Shown piece by piece: positions 11,800 through 22,600 of a stretch of 64,000 nucleotides of DNA. The notes beneath the pieces are model-generated. The model was given only the letters and a program-made list of their open reading frames with translations, searched no databases and was not told the DNA's origin. The DNA lies in assembly GCF_000002235.5 (NCBI RefSeq), contig NW_022145606.1, forward strand, positions 20,573,480 to 20,637,479, written 5' to 3'. Position 1 is the first letter of the stretch. The number at the start of each line of letters is the position of its first letter. Both the position numbers and the translations under genes were made by a program. The DNA comes from Strongylocentrotus purpuratus (taxonomy: Eukaryota > Echinodermata > Echinoidea > Camarodonta > Strongylocentrotidae).

Positions 11800-12330
11800 T
11801 GTTAATTACATATTTGGGAGTGAGCGTATAGCGAGCAAGCAAAAATACTCTTTTCTTTCAATGATAATTGGTATATAAACATATATTTTTATGTTGCAGG
11901 TCGGAATGACACAAATCAACTCATATATCAATCACTAAAATCAATCAATTCATCAATTCTGGCGAACGAGGAAACAATATCTCTTAAAATAACGTTTGGT
12001 ACTTATTTAGCATAGCGAGCAAGCAAAAAAAATCAATTCTCTTTTAATAGAAATTAATACATGAACTTGTTTTTATTGCTGCAGGTCGGGATATCAATTC
12101 CTTTTTGGCGAGAGGGAGAAAAAACACTTCCATTTGTAATGATATTGTTGCAGGTCAAAGGTGGACACAATTATTGTTTTCAAAGCAATGTCTATTCCAT
12201 TTATTCGCGAGCGAGCATAGCGAGCGAGAAAAAATAAATTAGTCGCTTTTAGTAACATTTGGTACATAAATTGGGTGTTATTGTTGCCATGGTTGCAGGT
12301 CGGGGCCCGTCGGGAGAAGAAACTCAAAAG
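11800..12330 (+). repeat. Tandem repeat of about 190 bp with GAGCGAGC motifs
   Basis: Three imperfect units each carry a 'tagcgagcaagcaaaaa'-like motif (about 11830, 12014 and 12217) followed by a 'ttgcaggtcgg' motif (about 11897, 12083 and 12294). Spacing is about 185-200 bp. There is no coding sequence. Confidence 0.65.
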
Positions 12331-12524
12331 CGAAAGGAGTGAAGGGAGTTCGAGCGACCGAACTGGTCATGAGGGTACTTCTGCATTTTCAAAAGTAGAA
12401 TTGAAGGATTTGATATAGGCCCACACTACTTGTGAGCTTTGTTAAACATTTTCAGGAAAAAAACTGTACGTTTTCAAAATATCTGGGGTTACCTGCCCCC
12501 CCCCCCCATGCGTACAGCCATGGT

Positions 12525-12745
12525 CTTCTTTTTTTTTAATTTTCCCATTTTTTTTCTTTTTTTAATATCCCCATTTTTTTCTTTCCTTTTCTTTTCCCTT
12601 TTTCTTCCTGTTCTCTTCTTCTTTCTTTTTTCTTTCCTTTTCCTTTTTCTCTTTCTTTTCTTTTCCCTTTTTTTTCTCTCTCCCCTTTTTTTTTCTCGTT
12701 TCCTCTTCCCCCTTCCCCCTTTTTCTTTTTCCCCCTGGAGCCCGT
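12525..12745 (+). repeat. Long polypyrimidine (T/C) tract
   Basis: About 220 bp consist almost only of T and C on the plus strand. Open frames on either strand (Phe/Leu-rich or Lys/Arg-rich) are artefacts of this composition. Confidence 0.9.
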
Positions 12746-12789
12746 CAGGGGGGGGGGGCACTCTGCCCCCCCCCTCAGGTACGCTACTG
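12746..12789 (-). mobile_element. Right end of a decayed hAT-like element
   Basis: Read on the minus strand this starts CAGTAGCGTACCTGAGG followed by a long G run, the same plan as the hAT termini at 55854 and 62149. The polypyrimidine tract would be its interior. A matching left terminus and an 8-bp duplication were not found, so it is partial or decayed. Confidence 0.4.
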
Positions 12790-12905
12790 TTTCTACTTGT
12801 ACAGCGGCTATCTCCTATTGAGTTATATTTATATATTCATGAGTTATGTTATATTTATGTCATGGAGAGTCATTTATGAATGATTTTTGGTATGCACGAA
12901 CTTAA

Positions 12906-13492
12906 AGGGACTTTGTAACATTGTTCAAATGAGAGATAGTGGTGCTAAGGTAGTGACTTCAAGGCTAGATGTACAATTAAAAATAATCTGAAAATTTGAG
13001 TGAAAACGGATCATTATTCATGGTACAAATTGGGAAAAACTGATCTGATCGATTCCTTAATTCTCCCAACTATATTATTCTACTTCTATTCTGCTACTTG
13101 TCAAAGCCTGTTCAGCATCAAGACAAGGACAATTTTATTACATGTTAGGTGAATGTAAATCGTCACAAAGCAATAAAATGGCTCTACATTATATTTCAGA
13201 CAGTTAAGTGTTGACAGATTTTTATTGCCTGTTTTACGTATTTTTCTCATGGAAAAACGGTTGGGAAAGTTCAAAAATGGTTGGGAAAATTTACTGTTAA
13301 TCACTGTTAGAGGGTGCCTCACATCGACGCCTTCAAAGAAAACCATAGATATCTTTGTGGTTTGAGAATTTGTTAAGGATTTTTTGCATGTCAGAGGGTT
13401 AGTATATAGTAGAAGGAATATAGTAAGTAACATTTTATACACAAATTAAGCATTTTTTTTTCATCAACCTTCAACAATGTTACCGAGTCACT
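12906..13492. mobile_element. TTAA-flanked MITE (T2/Kolobok-type)
   Basis: The ends are inverted repeats: AGGGACTTTGTAACATTGTT on the left and, inverted, AGTGACTCGGTAACATTGTT on the right. TTAA lies directly outside both (12902-12905 and 13493-13496). A TTAA target duplication with AAGGR-type ends fits T2/Kolobok MITEs. At 587 bp it has no transposase. Confidence 0.7.
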
Positions 13493-13496
13493 TTAA

Positions 13497-14074
13497 CGTC
13501 ATGGGTAAGCTTCTGGTCACACCCATGTTCATGCGCGCGTCATGATGGACTGTACATTATGCGTGGAATATAAATGGAATATGGGTTTCTTTTTTAATAG
13601 ATCAAATCTCCCATGGAGTTCCTACATGCGTTGTTTCGATCAGTGCGGCAGATCACCTAATTCGTCTTCGTGATGATTTTCAATGTCTAGTTGTTGTTTT
13701 GTCTCTTTTTTTTTCAGTGTGGGTTTGTTTGTTTTTCGGGGGAGGGACATTCTTCTTTTATTCTATCATGAAGTGTACTATATCATTTGAATTATTGCAT
13801 GAGTTTTTTTGCATGTTTGTTATTGTTGGTGTGTGGTAAATAAATACAAATTAAAGGTACTACAAAGTTTTGGGAACTTTTAAAAACTGGGTGGATAGTG
13901 ATTCTTTACAATTTTGATATATTTGGATGCCCCTGTGGATGTATTATAAGCACTAGAACATTTAGCCCCTGAAACACTTCTGCTTTCGAGAAAAATTGAA
14001 TATAAATATTACCCGGGTGCTCCGGTAGATTTTGATAAATTTCAAATAGCGCCTACACAGGCGTGAAAATAGCT
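13497..14074. other. Gene-free stretch
   Basis: No exon, RNA gene or bounded element is recognised. Confidence 0.45.
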
Positions 14075-14775
14075 GTATGGAGTACCAAAGTATGACGTCA
14101 TAATGGCAAGTTGTCAAGGTTGCTTGTTCCAAACAATTTTGAGCTAAACAATGGCGCGGTGATCACACCAGCGCCAACCACTGAATTTGCCCTGTTCCAG
14201 CTCGTTGCTTGAATGATTTCAAGATGAACACAGGCTCTTTGATGGAGAACTAGTAATTTGTACGACGAGCGAATATGACGCTAGCACTTCCATCAAGACC
14301 GTATTCTATACCAAGTATTATTGATAACCCTGGAAATATATAAATAGTTTGCTAGATAATGATTATGAAAAGGCACTCTCAATCTTTACCCAGAATGCAG
14401 TTAACCAAAATTTTCGTGAAAACAATAACATCAACTTTTCACATAATGCATTGCTAGCTCATTTGGGGGATATTCGACAAGACATTAATCAGTTTGACAG
14501 TACCAAATTGAGAAGAAAGAAATCTTGAATATATTCATTGTATGGTGAAGTTATCAGAACATTTTCTGTTGGTTATGAAAATCTTAGTCTATTTCAAATT
14601 GGCTTTATACATGAATATCTTCATTGTATGGTGAAGTTATCAGGAAATTTTCCATTGGTAATGAAAATCTTTGTCTATTAAAAATTGGCTTTATGCTTGA
14701 AACAAGTCTTCCAAATCTAAATGTTTGTCATGGTAACGTCTCATTAGAGATTTCAATATTAGAGGCAATCAGAAA
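14075..14775. repeat. Low-copy repeat, paralogue of 1567-2185
   Basis: It aligns with 1567-2185 in direct orientation and is likewise followed by GA-rich sequence (about 14880-14930). It contains its own internal tandem duplication at 14525-14700. Confidence 0.7.
14525..14700 (+). repeat. Two-copy tandem duplication, 87-bp period
   Basis: The motif ttcattgtatggtgaagtta occurs twice, 87 bp apart (near 14534 and 14621), with matching sequence continuing to 'attggctttat' in both units. Confidence 0.75.
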
Positions 14776-14932
14776 GAAGAGTTAAATAAAGTTTGAAATT
14801 ATGGGTCTGTTAAATTACACACAAAAAATATTAGGGGTTGGGGGTATGGCAGTGAAAGCGGAAAATAATTGATAAACAGAAGAGAGGGAGATAGAAGGGA
14901 AGATTATGTAGATATATAGAGAGAGAGAAGGA

Positions 14933-15105
14933 GTCATGTGAAAGCTTCTAAGCCAATAAGATGCTCTCTAACATATACCCTTTTTTCATATGATATATCA
15001 GAGTATCTGTTTAATCCATTAATCCAATAGCATGCGGTAGCTTCTCAACCGATAAAATGCTCTCTAACAAATGCCATATTTTATACGAGATTTTAAAGTA
15101 GATAT
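14933..15105 (+). repeat. Outlying diverged units of the 100-bp satellite
   Basis: Two diverged units sit about 1 kb before the main array, including the same array-end sequence ('catatgatatat.agagtatctg') that closes the main array at about 16520-16560. Confidence 0.7.
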
Positions 15106-16020
15106 TCATTGATTTTAAAAACTAAAGTCATTTTCATTATTGCAAAGTTGAAACTTTGATTCGACAAGGTTAACAGAATTCAATGCTTGGAAACATTCGA
15201 AGTAATGATTATTATAAATTACAAAACGCTTAAATACAGCCCCGGCATAGCACCTGAAGAGCTCTCCGAAAGCTGCTGAGATGTGTGAGATCACGGTATG
15301 GACATGATTTGCACAAGCAGACGATGTCCCATGACATCTCACACATTTTCAGTGCCTGTTTTCTCATCTTCTCTTGAGTTCTTTCTCTTTCTTCACTACC
15401 GACAGGTTAACTATATAATATATTGCCTCACTCTAAACCCCGCGCATGGTTTTATTTTGATGAAAAATGCAGCGATACAAAAATAAAGGAATCTGTCGCT
15501 TGTAAACAAAATAAGACGCCATTGTATATTCAGCTGCACACACCGCGCTGTTCGGCGGTTCAAGAGGGAACACATGCCGTCCTCAATATCATTCCGGGGG
15601 TTTTACAATTTGAAAGTCTGGTTTCTTTGATTGTTAATTAACCCCTATCCTTTGTATTTACAAGCAAAAAAAAAAGTTATCAGAATCGGGTCATATCCCC
15701 TTTTGAATGGTTTGACATGCCATTACATTTATATACACTAAACTCATTATAATTTGAGAAATAATAGCTTTGCAATTATGTTCATTCTTTATGGGATGTC
15801 GTCTGCTTGGGCAGTATTGGTCCATATAGTGACGTCATTAAAACATCATTATTTTTCCGGCGAATCTCTCGTATATCCCAGCTGCTATGGAGGGGGTTGT
15901 ATTTGTATATTTATAAATCACCCGATATGTAGTTGACCTCAAACTTGTACGATGGACATCTGTTAGCTTACCAGTTTCTAGTGATACAGTAGTTGACATA
16001 TTTTTGATTTTCTTTGAATT
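15106..16020. other. Gene-free stretch
   Basis: Short frames of 60-75 codons exist on both strands, but none has a recognisable domain, codon bias or splice context. Confidence 0.45.
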
Positions 16021-16560
16021 TCACCTTTAATGTAAAATAAAGTGTATAACAAAATGATCAGTGTCATGTGAAAGCTTCTAAGCCAATGAGATGTTCTCTA
16101 ACAAATGCCATATTTTATACGAGATTTTAATGTAAAATAAAGTGTATAACAAAATGATCAGTGTCATGTGATAGCTTTTAAGCCAATGAGATGTTCTCTA
16201 ACAAATGCCATAATTTATACGAGATTTTAATGTAAAATAAAGTGTATAACAAAATAATCAGTGTCATGTGATAACTTCTAAGCCAATGTGATGCTCTCTA
16301 ACAAATACCATATTTCACATGAGATTTTAATGTAAAATAAAGTGTATAACAAAATGATCAGTGTCATGTGATAGCTTCTAAGCCAATGAGATGCTCTCTA
16401 ACAAATACCATATTTTATACGAGATTTTAATGTAAAATAAAGTGCATACCAAAATAATCAGTGTCATGTGATAGCTTCTAAGCCAATGAGATGCTCTCTA
16501 ACATATACCCTTTTTCATATGATATATTGGAGTATCTGTTTAATCTATTAATCCAATAGA
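16021..16560 (+). repeat. Satellite with an exact 100-bp period
   Basis: The landmark gtgtcatgtg starts at 16061, 16161, 16261, 16361 and 16461, so five units are spaced exactly 100 bp. Each reads through 'cttctaagccaatgagatg' to 'taaaataaagtg'. The units differ by only a few bases. Confidence 0.92.
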
Positions 16561-16667
16561 ACTACTCCAAAATGGTTATGAGGCCAAAAATGAGGTTGAA
16601 TAACGCATGTTATGTCATTTCGCTTGCAGAATTTTATTGAACCATTGAAATTGAACCACAATTTGTA

Positions 16668-17330
16668 GAGTGCGTCCCAGAACAAACGAAACCGAGAACT
16701 ATCGATGTTTTATCATAACTTAGTCACATTTATCATCAATAAATGACACATATTTGGAAAGCTTAGACTCTCCTCTTTCATTTGATGCAACTCATATAAT
16801 GCATATTTCACGCATGAGAGATTTAAATGAATTTGAAGAGAGGAAACCAAAAATTCATTTGGCGGACGGTATCTGAATTTCAAAGAGAAAATTACATTTC
16901 TAGAAAGTTGAGTTTCCGCTCTTTCAGTCATGCATGAAGTTTTTCGTCTACGGCTGATTGTTAACGAAACGGAGTTAAGTCTTTTGTTAATTCGTTTAGT
17001 GAAATTATGGAAATGCAAGCACTACTTTAAACAAACAGAACTTGGTTATTCCTAGTTCATTTTTCCTTATTGAGGTGTCATATGAAAGGGCAGAAACTCA
17101 ACTTTCTAGAAATGTGATTTTCTCTTTGAAATTCAGATACCGTCCGCCAATTGAATTTTTGGTTTCCTCTCTTCAAATTCATTTAAATCACTCATGCATT
17201 ATATGAGTTGCATCAAATGAAAGAGGAGGGTCTAAGCTTTCCAAATATGTGTCATTTATTAATTATAATTGTGATTAAGTTATGATAAAACATCGATAAT
17301 TCTCGGTTTCGTTTTTTCTGGAACGCACTG
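16668..17330. mobile_element. Palindromic (fold-back) mariner-type MITE with TA flanks
   Basis: The left arm (16668-16927) and right arm (17083-17330) are long inverted repeats, almost collinear over about 250 bp. The outer ends read GAGTGCGTCCCAGAA on the left and, inverted, CAGTGCGTTCCAGAA on the right, each flanked by TA (16666-16667 and 17331-17332). A single-stranded loop of about 155 bp remains. It has no transposase. The arms could fold into a long hairpin if transcribed. Confidence 0.8.
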
Positions 17331-18010
17331 TATAATAACAGCATCATACTATACGAATTGTTGGGAAACATGGCATGGATTAAAATATCAAGACTAAAGA
17401 GGAACACCATCAGAATTTTTTTAGCAGCTTTTAACTTTTTCTTAATCACACTAAATCTCATTGTTATATATCATTGTTTGTTTTGTATTTGTATGATTGA
17501 GAAACAAAATAAAGTGAATCAGATATCATGGACTTATATTTCATTTGACATTTATTTTTGAACATTTCACATTATGTCATGTGCTTTAAGTGTCTGAAGT
17601 GTCGAGCACATGCTAAAGAAGAAAAAAATTGCTTATATATTGTATTTCAATTGACATTTATTTCTTAACATTTCACACAGTCATGCGACTGACACAATTT
17701 TCATCAATCAATGGTCTACTATAAATGAATATTTCTGATTATATTTTTTTAGTCTACTTGAATGAAATTTGTGTACGTTTAGAGGGAAAAAAAACAATAC
17801 ATATTTTCACGACCTTCGTGTGCTTGATATAGCTACTGTAAATCAATGTGAAATCTCCATGTGAAAGTCTGTTCTGAATATAAGACATTTAAATGAAATT
17901 TGTATAAAGAAACATTGTGTAAAGAATCATTGTACAGTGGAAAGGTAACACATGTATATATACAGACTGGACAAAAATATTTTTCAAAGAAACATCGTAT
18001 GAAGAAAATA
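17331..18010. other. Gene-free AT-rich stretch
   Basis: No gene or bounded element is recognised. Confidence 0.45.
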
Positions 18011-18674
18011 CAGTCAACTCTGCCTAAGTCCACAGAAATAGCTTGGACTTAATAGAAATTTGACTTATATAAAGTGTAAAACAATAGAATATAAGGACAG
18101 TGGACTTTAAAGGGATAGTTGAGTTCTGTTGAAGAGGGCGCTACACAAAATAATTTTTTGTGAGATAATGAAAAACTGAGTGTCAAATTTGAAAGAATAT
18201 ACAATCTAATTGACAAAATCATCTTTGTTTGATCAAAATTGGTTCAGAGACGGCTGAAATATCCATAAATATAATGATTTATAATACTTGTGTACCACCA
18301 CAAATATTAGATAATTTGAAAAAGCTGTTGAAAAAAACGAAATAGCGCCTTTTAGCGGGTTTTTGTTGGCATTTTCGTGTTGGTTATATTATGCACAACC
18401 AGTCGGCCCATGTATTGTTATTTCTAATTAAATAATTAATTAACGGTCACCATATTTTTTTGAAAGTAGAGCTGAATTGGTATGATTGAATTGGCTAAAT
18501 TTCATACATTATGGGTCTAAAATCACCTTCATAGCAATTTTAGGTTCTAAAAGGGCACTAGTAATGTCATAGATAAGAATAAGAGCAATAACCAGGCACT
18601 TTGAAGGCATTTGTGGTCTGAAAACAGAACTCGACTATCCCTAAGTAGACAGTCGACTTACGCAGAGTTGACTG
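18011..18674. mobile_element. Mariner-type MITE interrupted by a TTAA MITE
   Basis: The outer inverted ends are CAGTCAACTCTGCCTAAGTC on the left and, inverted, CAGTCAACTCTGCGTAAGTC on the right. TA precedes the left end; the right flank is TG, a probable decayed TA. Only about 130 bp belong to this element; the rest is the younger TTAA element at 18111-18642. Confidence 0.65.
18111..18642 (+). mobile_element. TTAA MITE, family A (copy 1)
   Basis: The ends read AGGGATAGTTGAGTTCTGTT and, inverted at the right, AGGGATAGTCGAGTTCTGTT. The left flank is TTAA (18107-18110); the right flank reads AAGT, so the duplication is imperfect. A second copy lies inverted at 55194-55740 with perfect TTAA flanks. 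The size of 532 bp and the AAGGR-type ends fit non-autonomous T2/Kolobok elements. Confidence 0.75.
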
Positions 18675-18716
18675 TGTTTTCAAAGTGACTTCTTAACTTC
18701 TTGTCTGTAAACCTTA

Positions 18717-18912
18717 TTACACCAGGGGAATACAAAACGAGTATACCATCTTATCTACCTTAAACAATAAGGGTTTGTTATGACATTGTTCTTTATAATG
18801 AGAGGGGCATATGGCAGGAACTTCCACAAAGGCCTCTTTCAAAAGATGGATCGAACCCACAACCTTTGCATTTCCAGTTAAGAGCTTAAACCACTCAAGT
18901 ACCGACGACATC
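18717..18912 (-). mobile_element. tRNA-derived SINE
   Basis: Read on the minus strand, 18912 down to 18841 resembles a tRNA gene: an A-box-like TACTTGAGTGG and a B-box GGTTCGATCC. The remaining body runs to about 18717. It is not a functional tRNA because the acceptor stem does not pair. Confidence 0.6.
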
Positions 18913-19532
18913 TCTTTGAAGCAAAATTGCCATGTCTTCAAAAATTTGATGGCAGGAGGATCGTGTAATGTATTGTGGGCATTAGAATAATTAAGGACTT
19001 TTCACATCTGACAGAGGCAAATACGAGGCTCAAACTTGGTGATAGTATGTATCACCATATAGGAAGATGCTCTGATCAGATTTTGAGTAAACTGGTCAAC
19101 GGTCAAAGGTCGCACAGGTGAAAAGGAACATAATTCACATACTCCTTTTCTGTGTAAATTTAATAAGATACTAAGATGTGAGGGAGTACAAGCTGACTCA
19201 TAAAAAAACTACGAAAAAACAAAAATGTGGTTAACTGCATCAAATCTGAACGAGCCTGAACCCACTGTCTATTGACCGGTCTCATTCCTATAGGCTTAGT
19301 ACAGAAACGACCCTGTTCCTGTAGGCATTGGGGTAAGAAATGTAGTTAATCCTACACGATAATACCCCTCTTGCTGGCTATGTATAAAAATGAATTTGAA
19401 AACAAGTTTGTTATCATTTCATGACACCATAACATATCTATATGTTTGAAATTCTAATACAACAAAACATGCACATCGTCTCTCCAGAGACAAAAACGTG
19501 AACTAAAGCACAAATAATAAATAAACCAAAAG

Positions 19533-19665
19533 CTACGTCAACCGTTGGACGATGACCGCATTCATTAGTTTGGCGCCCTCTATCGTCTGGCTGGTGTCGG
19601 TGAGAGTCTTATTTGGAAATGTTGTCAAGAGGTTGAAGGATTGTCCGCTATACTGGGGTCTTGAT
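19533..19665 (-). CDS. NSFL1C: p47 exon 10 (end of UBX, stop)
   Basis: The acceptor CACCATCAG is followed by SRPQYSGQSFNLLTTFPNK, and the exon ends GAKLMNAVIVQRLT with a TAG at 19533-19535. FPNK replaces the FPR loop of other UBX proteins, as in p47. The 3' UTR extends to lower coordinates; no clear polyadenylation signal was picked. Confidence 0.95.
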
Positions 19666-22600
19666 CTGATGGTGAAACTCAAAGTTAAGGACATCTTTTT
19701 CATTCATTTGGTTATTTATTTCCAACTTCATATAAAACAATAGATCATTACAATAGTATACATTATACAAAAAATGACATGCAATCATACATGTAAACAG
19801 TATCAGAGACACCAAATTCAACAGTCGAAAATGAGAAAAGGGGAACTAAAATAAGGCCAGAGTTTCTTGTAAAATAATCTGAAACAGAATAAAAAGCTAA
19901 CCGACCTTGTAATTGGTACATTTGTATTGTGATATGGGATGTTATAGATGTGATATAAAATGTATGTGACCTTACACATGTGATACATGATCAAATACGA
20001 CCATGCTGTGCTGGATTCAAAGCTATTAAAGTATGTGTGTTATTTTCATTAAGTAATACAGCCACACGACACCACACCCCACGGCCGCGTCATACCAAAA
20101 GACGTTAAAAGACGGGTGTTGCTGCTACCTTGTTTGCCGTTGAACAATAAGGGGATAGAGCAACGTCGATCTGGCGCTGCTCAGTGGCTGCCGGGCTCGC
20201 GATCAATTGGGCAAAAAGAATTTCCATTTTCAGTTTAACTTAATAAAATTTGGAGTGGACCTTAAAAGATTATTATTATTATTATTATTATTGCAGCGGT
20301 GGGATTCAAACCCATGCTATCAAAATGACTGGTGCCAAAAACCATATTGCATGTGTGAAAGCAGGAATATGGAAGAAACAGAATGGCGAGAGTTCTAAAT
20401 AAAACGACCCAAAAAACAAGTGAGTCAAGAATGATTGAAATACCCGTATGAGATTACTAAATCTACCGTATATTGACTCAAAATGACAATTTGGTTTGTA
20501 GATTATGACGCAGCCACAGTCAACTCCCCTGTTTATTTTGTACACAAATATCTTTACTTTCTGTTTTTCTTCAAAGTGCCTTGAAAGGCATCATAACTTA
20601 CTTATTTGGCAGCTAAAATGAACGTAAATAATAATGTAAAAGTCGATATACACATTTTGGAACACCTGGATTCAAGATAGTGTGATGGGAAATCTAAAAC
20701 AGTTACCAACAGGATTAGATCTGGTTCATAAAATAGTTGTGTACACAAAAATAAAAATCGAATTAAAAGTAAATTGATAAATAACTATTTGGTGTAGAGA
20801 TATTGGAAGCTGATATATTTTAGTACAGAGGAAATAGCAGAGGACCTTTAAAACTATATCAAGGGTTTGCCGATTTGTATTTGATCTACTACAACTTTAG
20901 GCAGTCTTAAAATTCAGGTCTTTTATTGCATTTTCCCCACACTTTTACTGATCAGTTCTTCTCATTTTGTTTGCTTTTATGAAACCAGCTCGATATCAGG
21001 TTGGACTTCCCCTTTGATACAAGAGGCATATTCACTGAAGTTATGGCAATATAAATAATGCAGTAAAGTGAAAAATATTAATGAAAAGAAAGGATACGCA
21101 GTGACGAAATTCCTGATATCTCCGACTGTGTGACTGTGGTTGAATTTTCCTGTAAGTCTGAGAAAGAAAGAAATAGAAGGAAAGAAATTCATTAAAAAGG
21201 CCTTTAAAGGCAGGTGGTCTTCAATTACAGGTTCCTGTAGTACATGTTTTAATAATAATCCATGTTCAAAGGGAACAAAGAATGTGGTATCTATAGATAG
21301 GTGGTCTTTCTATACAGGTGGTTGCTAAAGCAGGTTTGACTGTACATACCTTGGGTTCATTCTCACACATATAAATCAATGAAAGCAAACATTTAGGTTG
21401 GCAAAATACCATATTTCTACTATATATTGTTCCACATTAGAATGTATTTCTATAGTGATAACCACTACATGTACAAGTCAACTTATATCTAACAACATTA
21501 TCCTGTCAAATTCATAGAGTACATGCAAGAGTGTCGATATTCTGATTTTCATGCGGTTCTCTGAAGTAAATAAAGAACATATAGAACATATCTGCCATGC
21601 AAGGTAGTCAAGACGCTTCAATAGGGACTTTTAGATTCGCACGAAGACAATAGGTCTATGCTACGATCGACGTCCTTTTAAAGCACTGCCGTGAATGGAA
21701 GTACCACGTATCAGTCCACGCAAATCTAAAAGTCCCTACTGTAACCCTATTGGGAGCTAGGCTAGCGATTCAAGGAATCATTCAACACCATTCAAGGAAT
21801 TCCTTCCGATTGGTACCATCTGCCACTCTCCACCCAGGTTTATACGGGTGCCTGGCAATTGATGGAGTAATAACAATAATTGCAGGGCCCACAGGAAGTC
21901 AGAGAAGTATTGGTTGGTTTGTTTCTTTTAACTGACTTCTATGAAAGCATTTGTTTGCTTGTAAATAAGCAACCAGGGGACAGACGGATTTTAATCCTCT
22001 CCGAGGGACTTTGTAATGACGATAAATGCCTTACCAAAGGGGCACTGGCGCATCAAATTGGTTTTGAACCCGGACTTCCCGGTTACGAGACCACTGCTCT
22101 ACCACTGAGCCATTGTGCCTCACAAGTAATAAAGGGAGTGTAGCATGACAAATACTGGTTAACACCATCTCAGCTCCTTTTGGACAACTGCATGTAAACG
22201 AATGGACTCAATTAACGGAAGTCAGCGACTTAATCTCTACATGGTCAGCGTTTGCGAAACAGACCGAAGTCCTCTCCACGCTTCGGTTTTGCGTATGTTG
22301 CACGCATGTGATTGCCGTGGTCACGTCTTCTGTAGTCGTATTGTACCCGATTGGCCCCGAGTCAGGCCGCGGGAAAGACACATAGTCTTGTCATGCTACA
22401 CTCTCTTTAATACCAATGTGGCTACCTTGGGTAAATGCGCGTTTCTTGACCTACCTGGAACCATCTGCTAATCTAAGCTGCAGTGTTGTAGTGGGTTGGT
22501 TAGGGTCCACATCTATCGAAGCTGCCGAGGTTGGTGTTGCACCCGATGACTGTTGTGATGGAGTCCCTTGGGACTGCACACTAGGCGCTCCTGGGTTCAT

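Noticed and set aside
12439-12879. 146- and 90-codon frames on opposite strands
   Set aside because: Both come from one T/C tract (Phe/Leu-rich on one strand, Lys/Arg-rich on the other).
16021-16560. CRISPR array
   Set aside because: The whole 100-bp unit is repeated with no variable spacers, and the host is an animal.
18841-18912. tRNA gene
   Set aside because: tRNA-like head of a SINE; acceptor stem does not pair.
22202-22471. 89-codon frame and neighbours
   Set aside because: Mostly inside a MITE with clear inverted ends and no domain.
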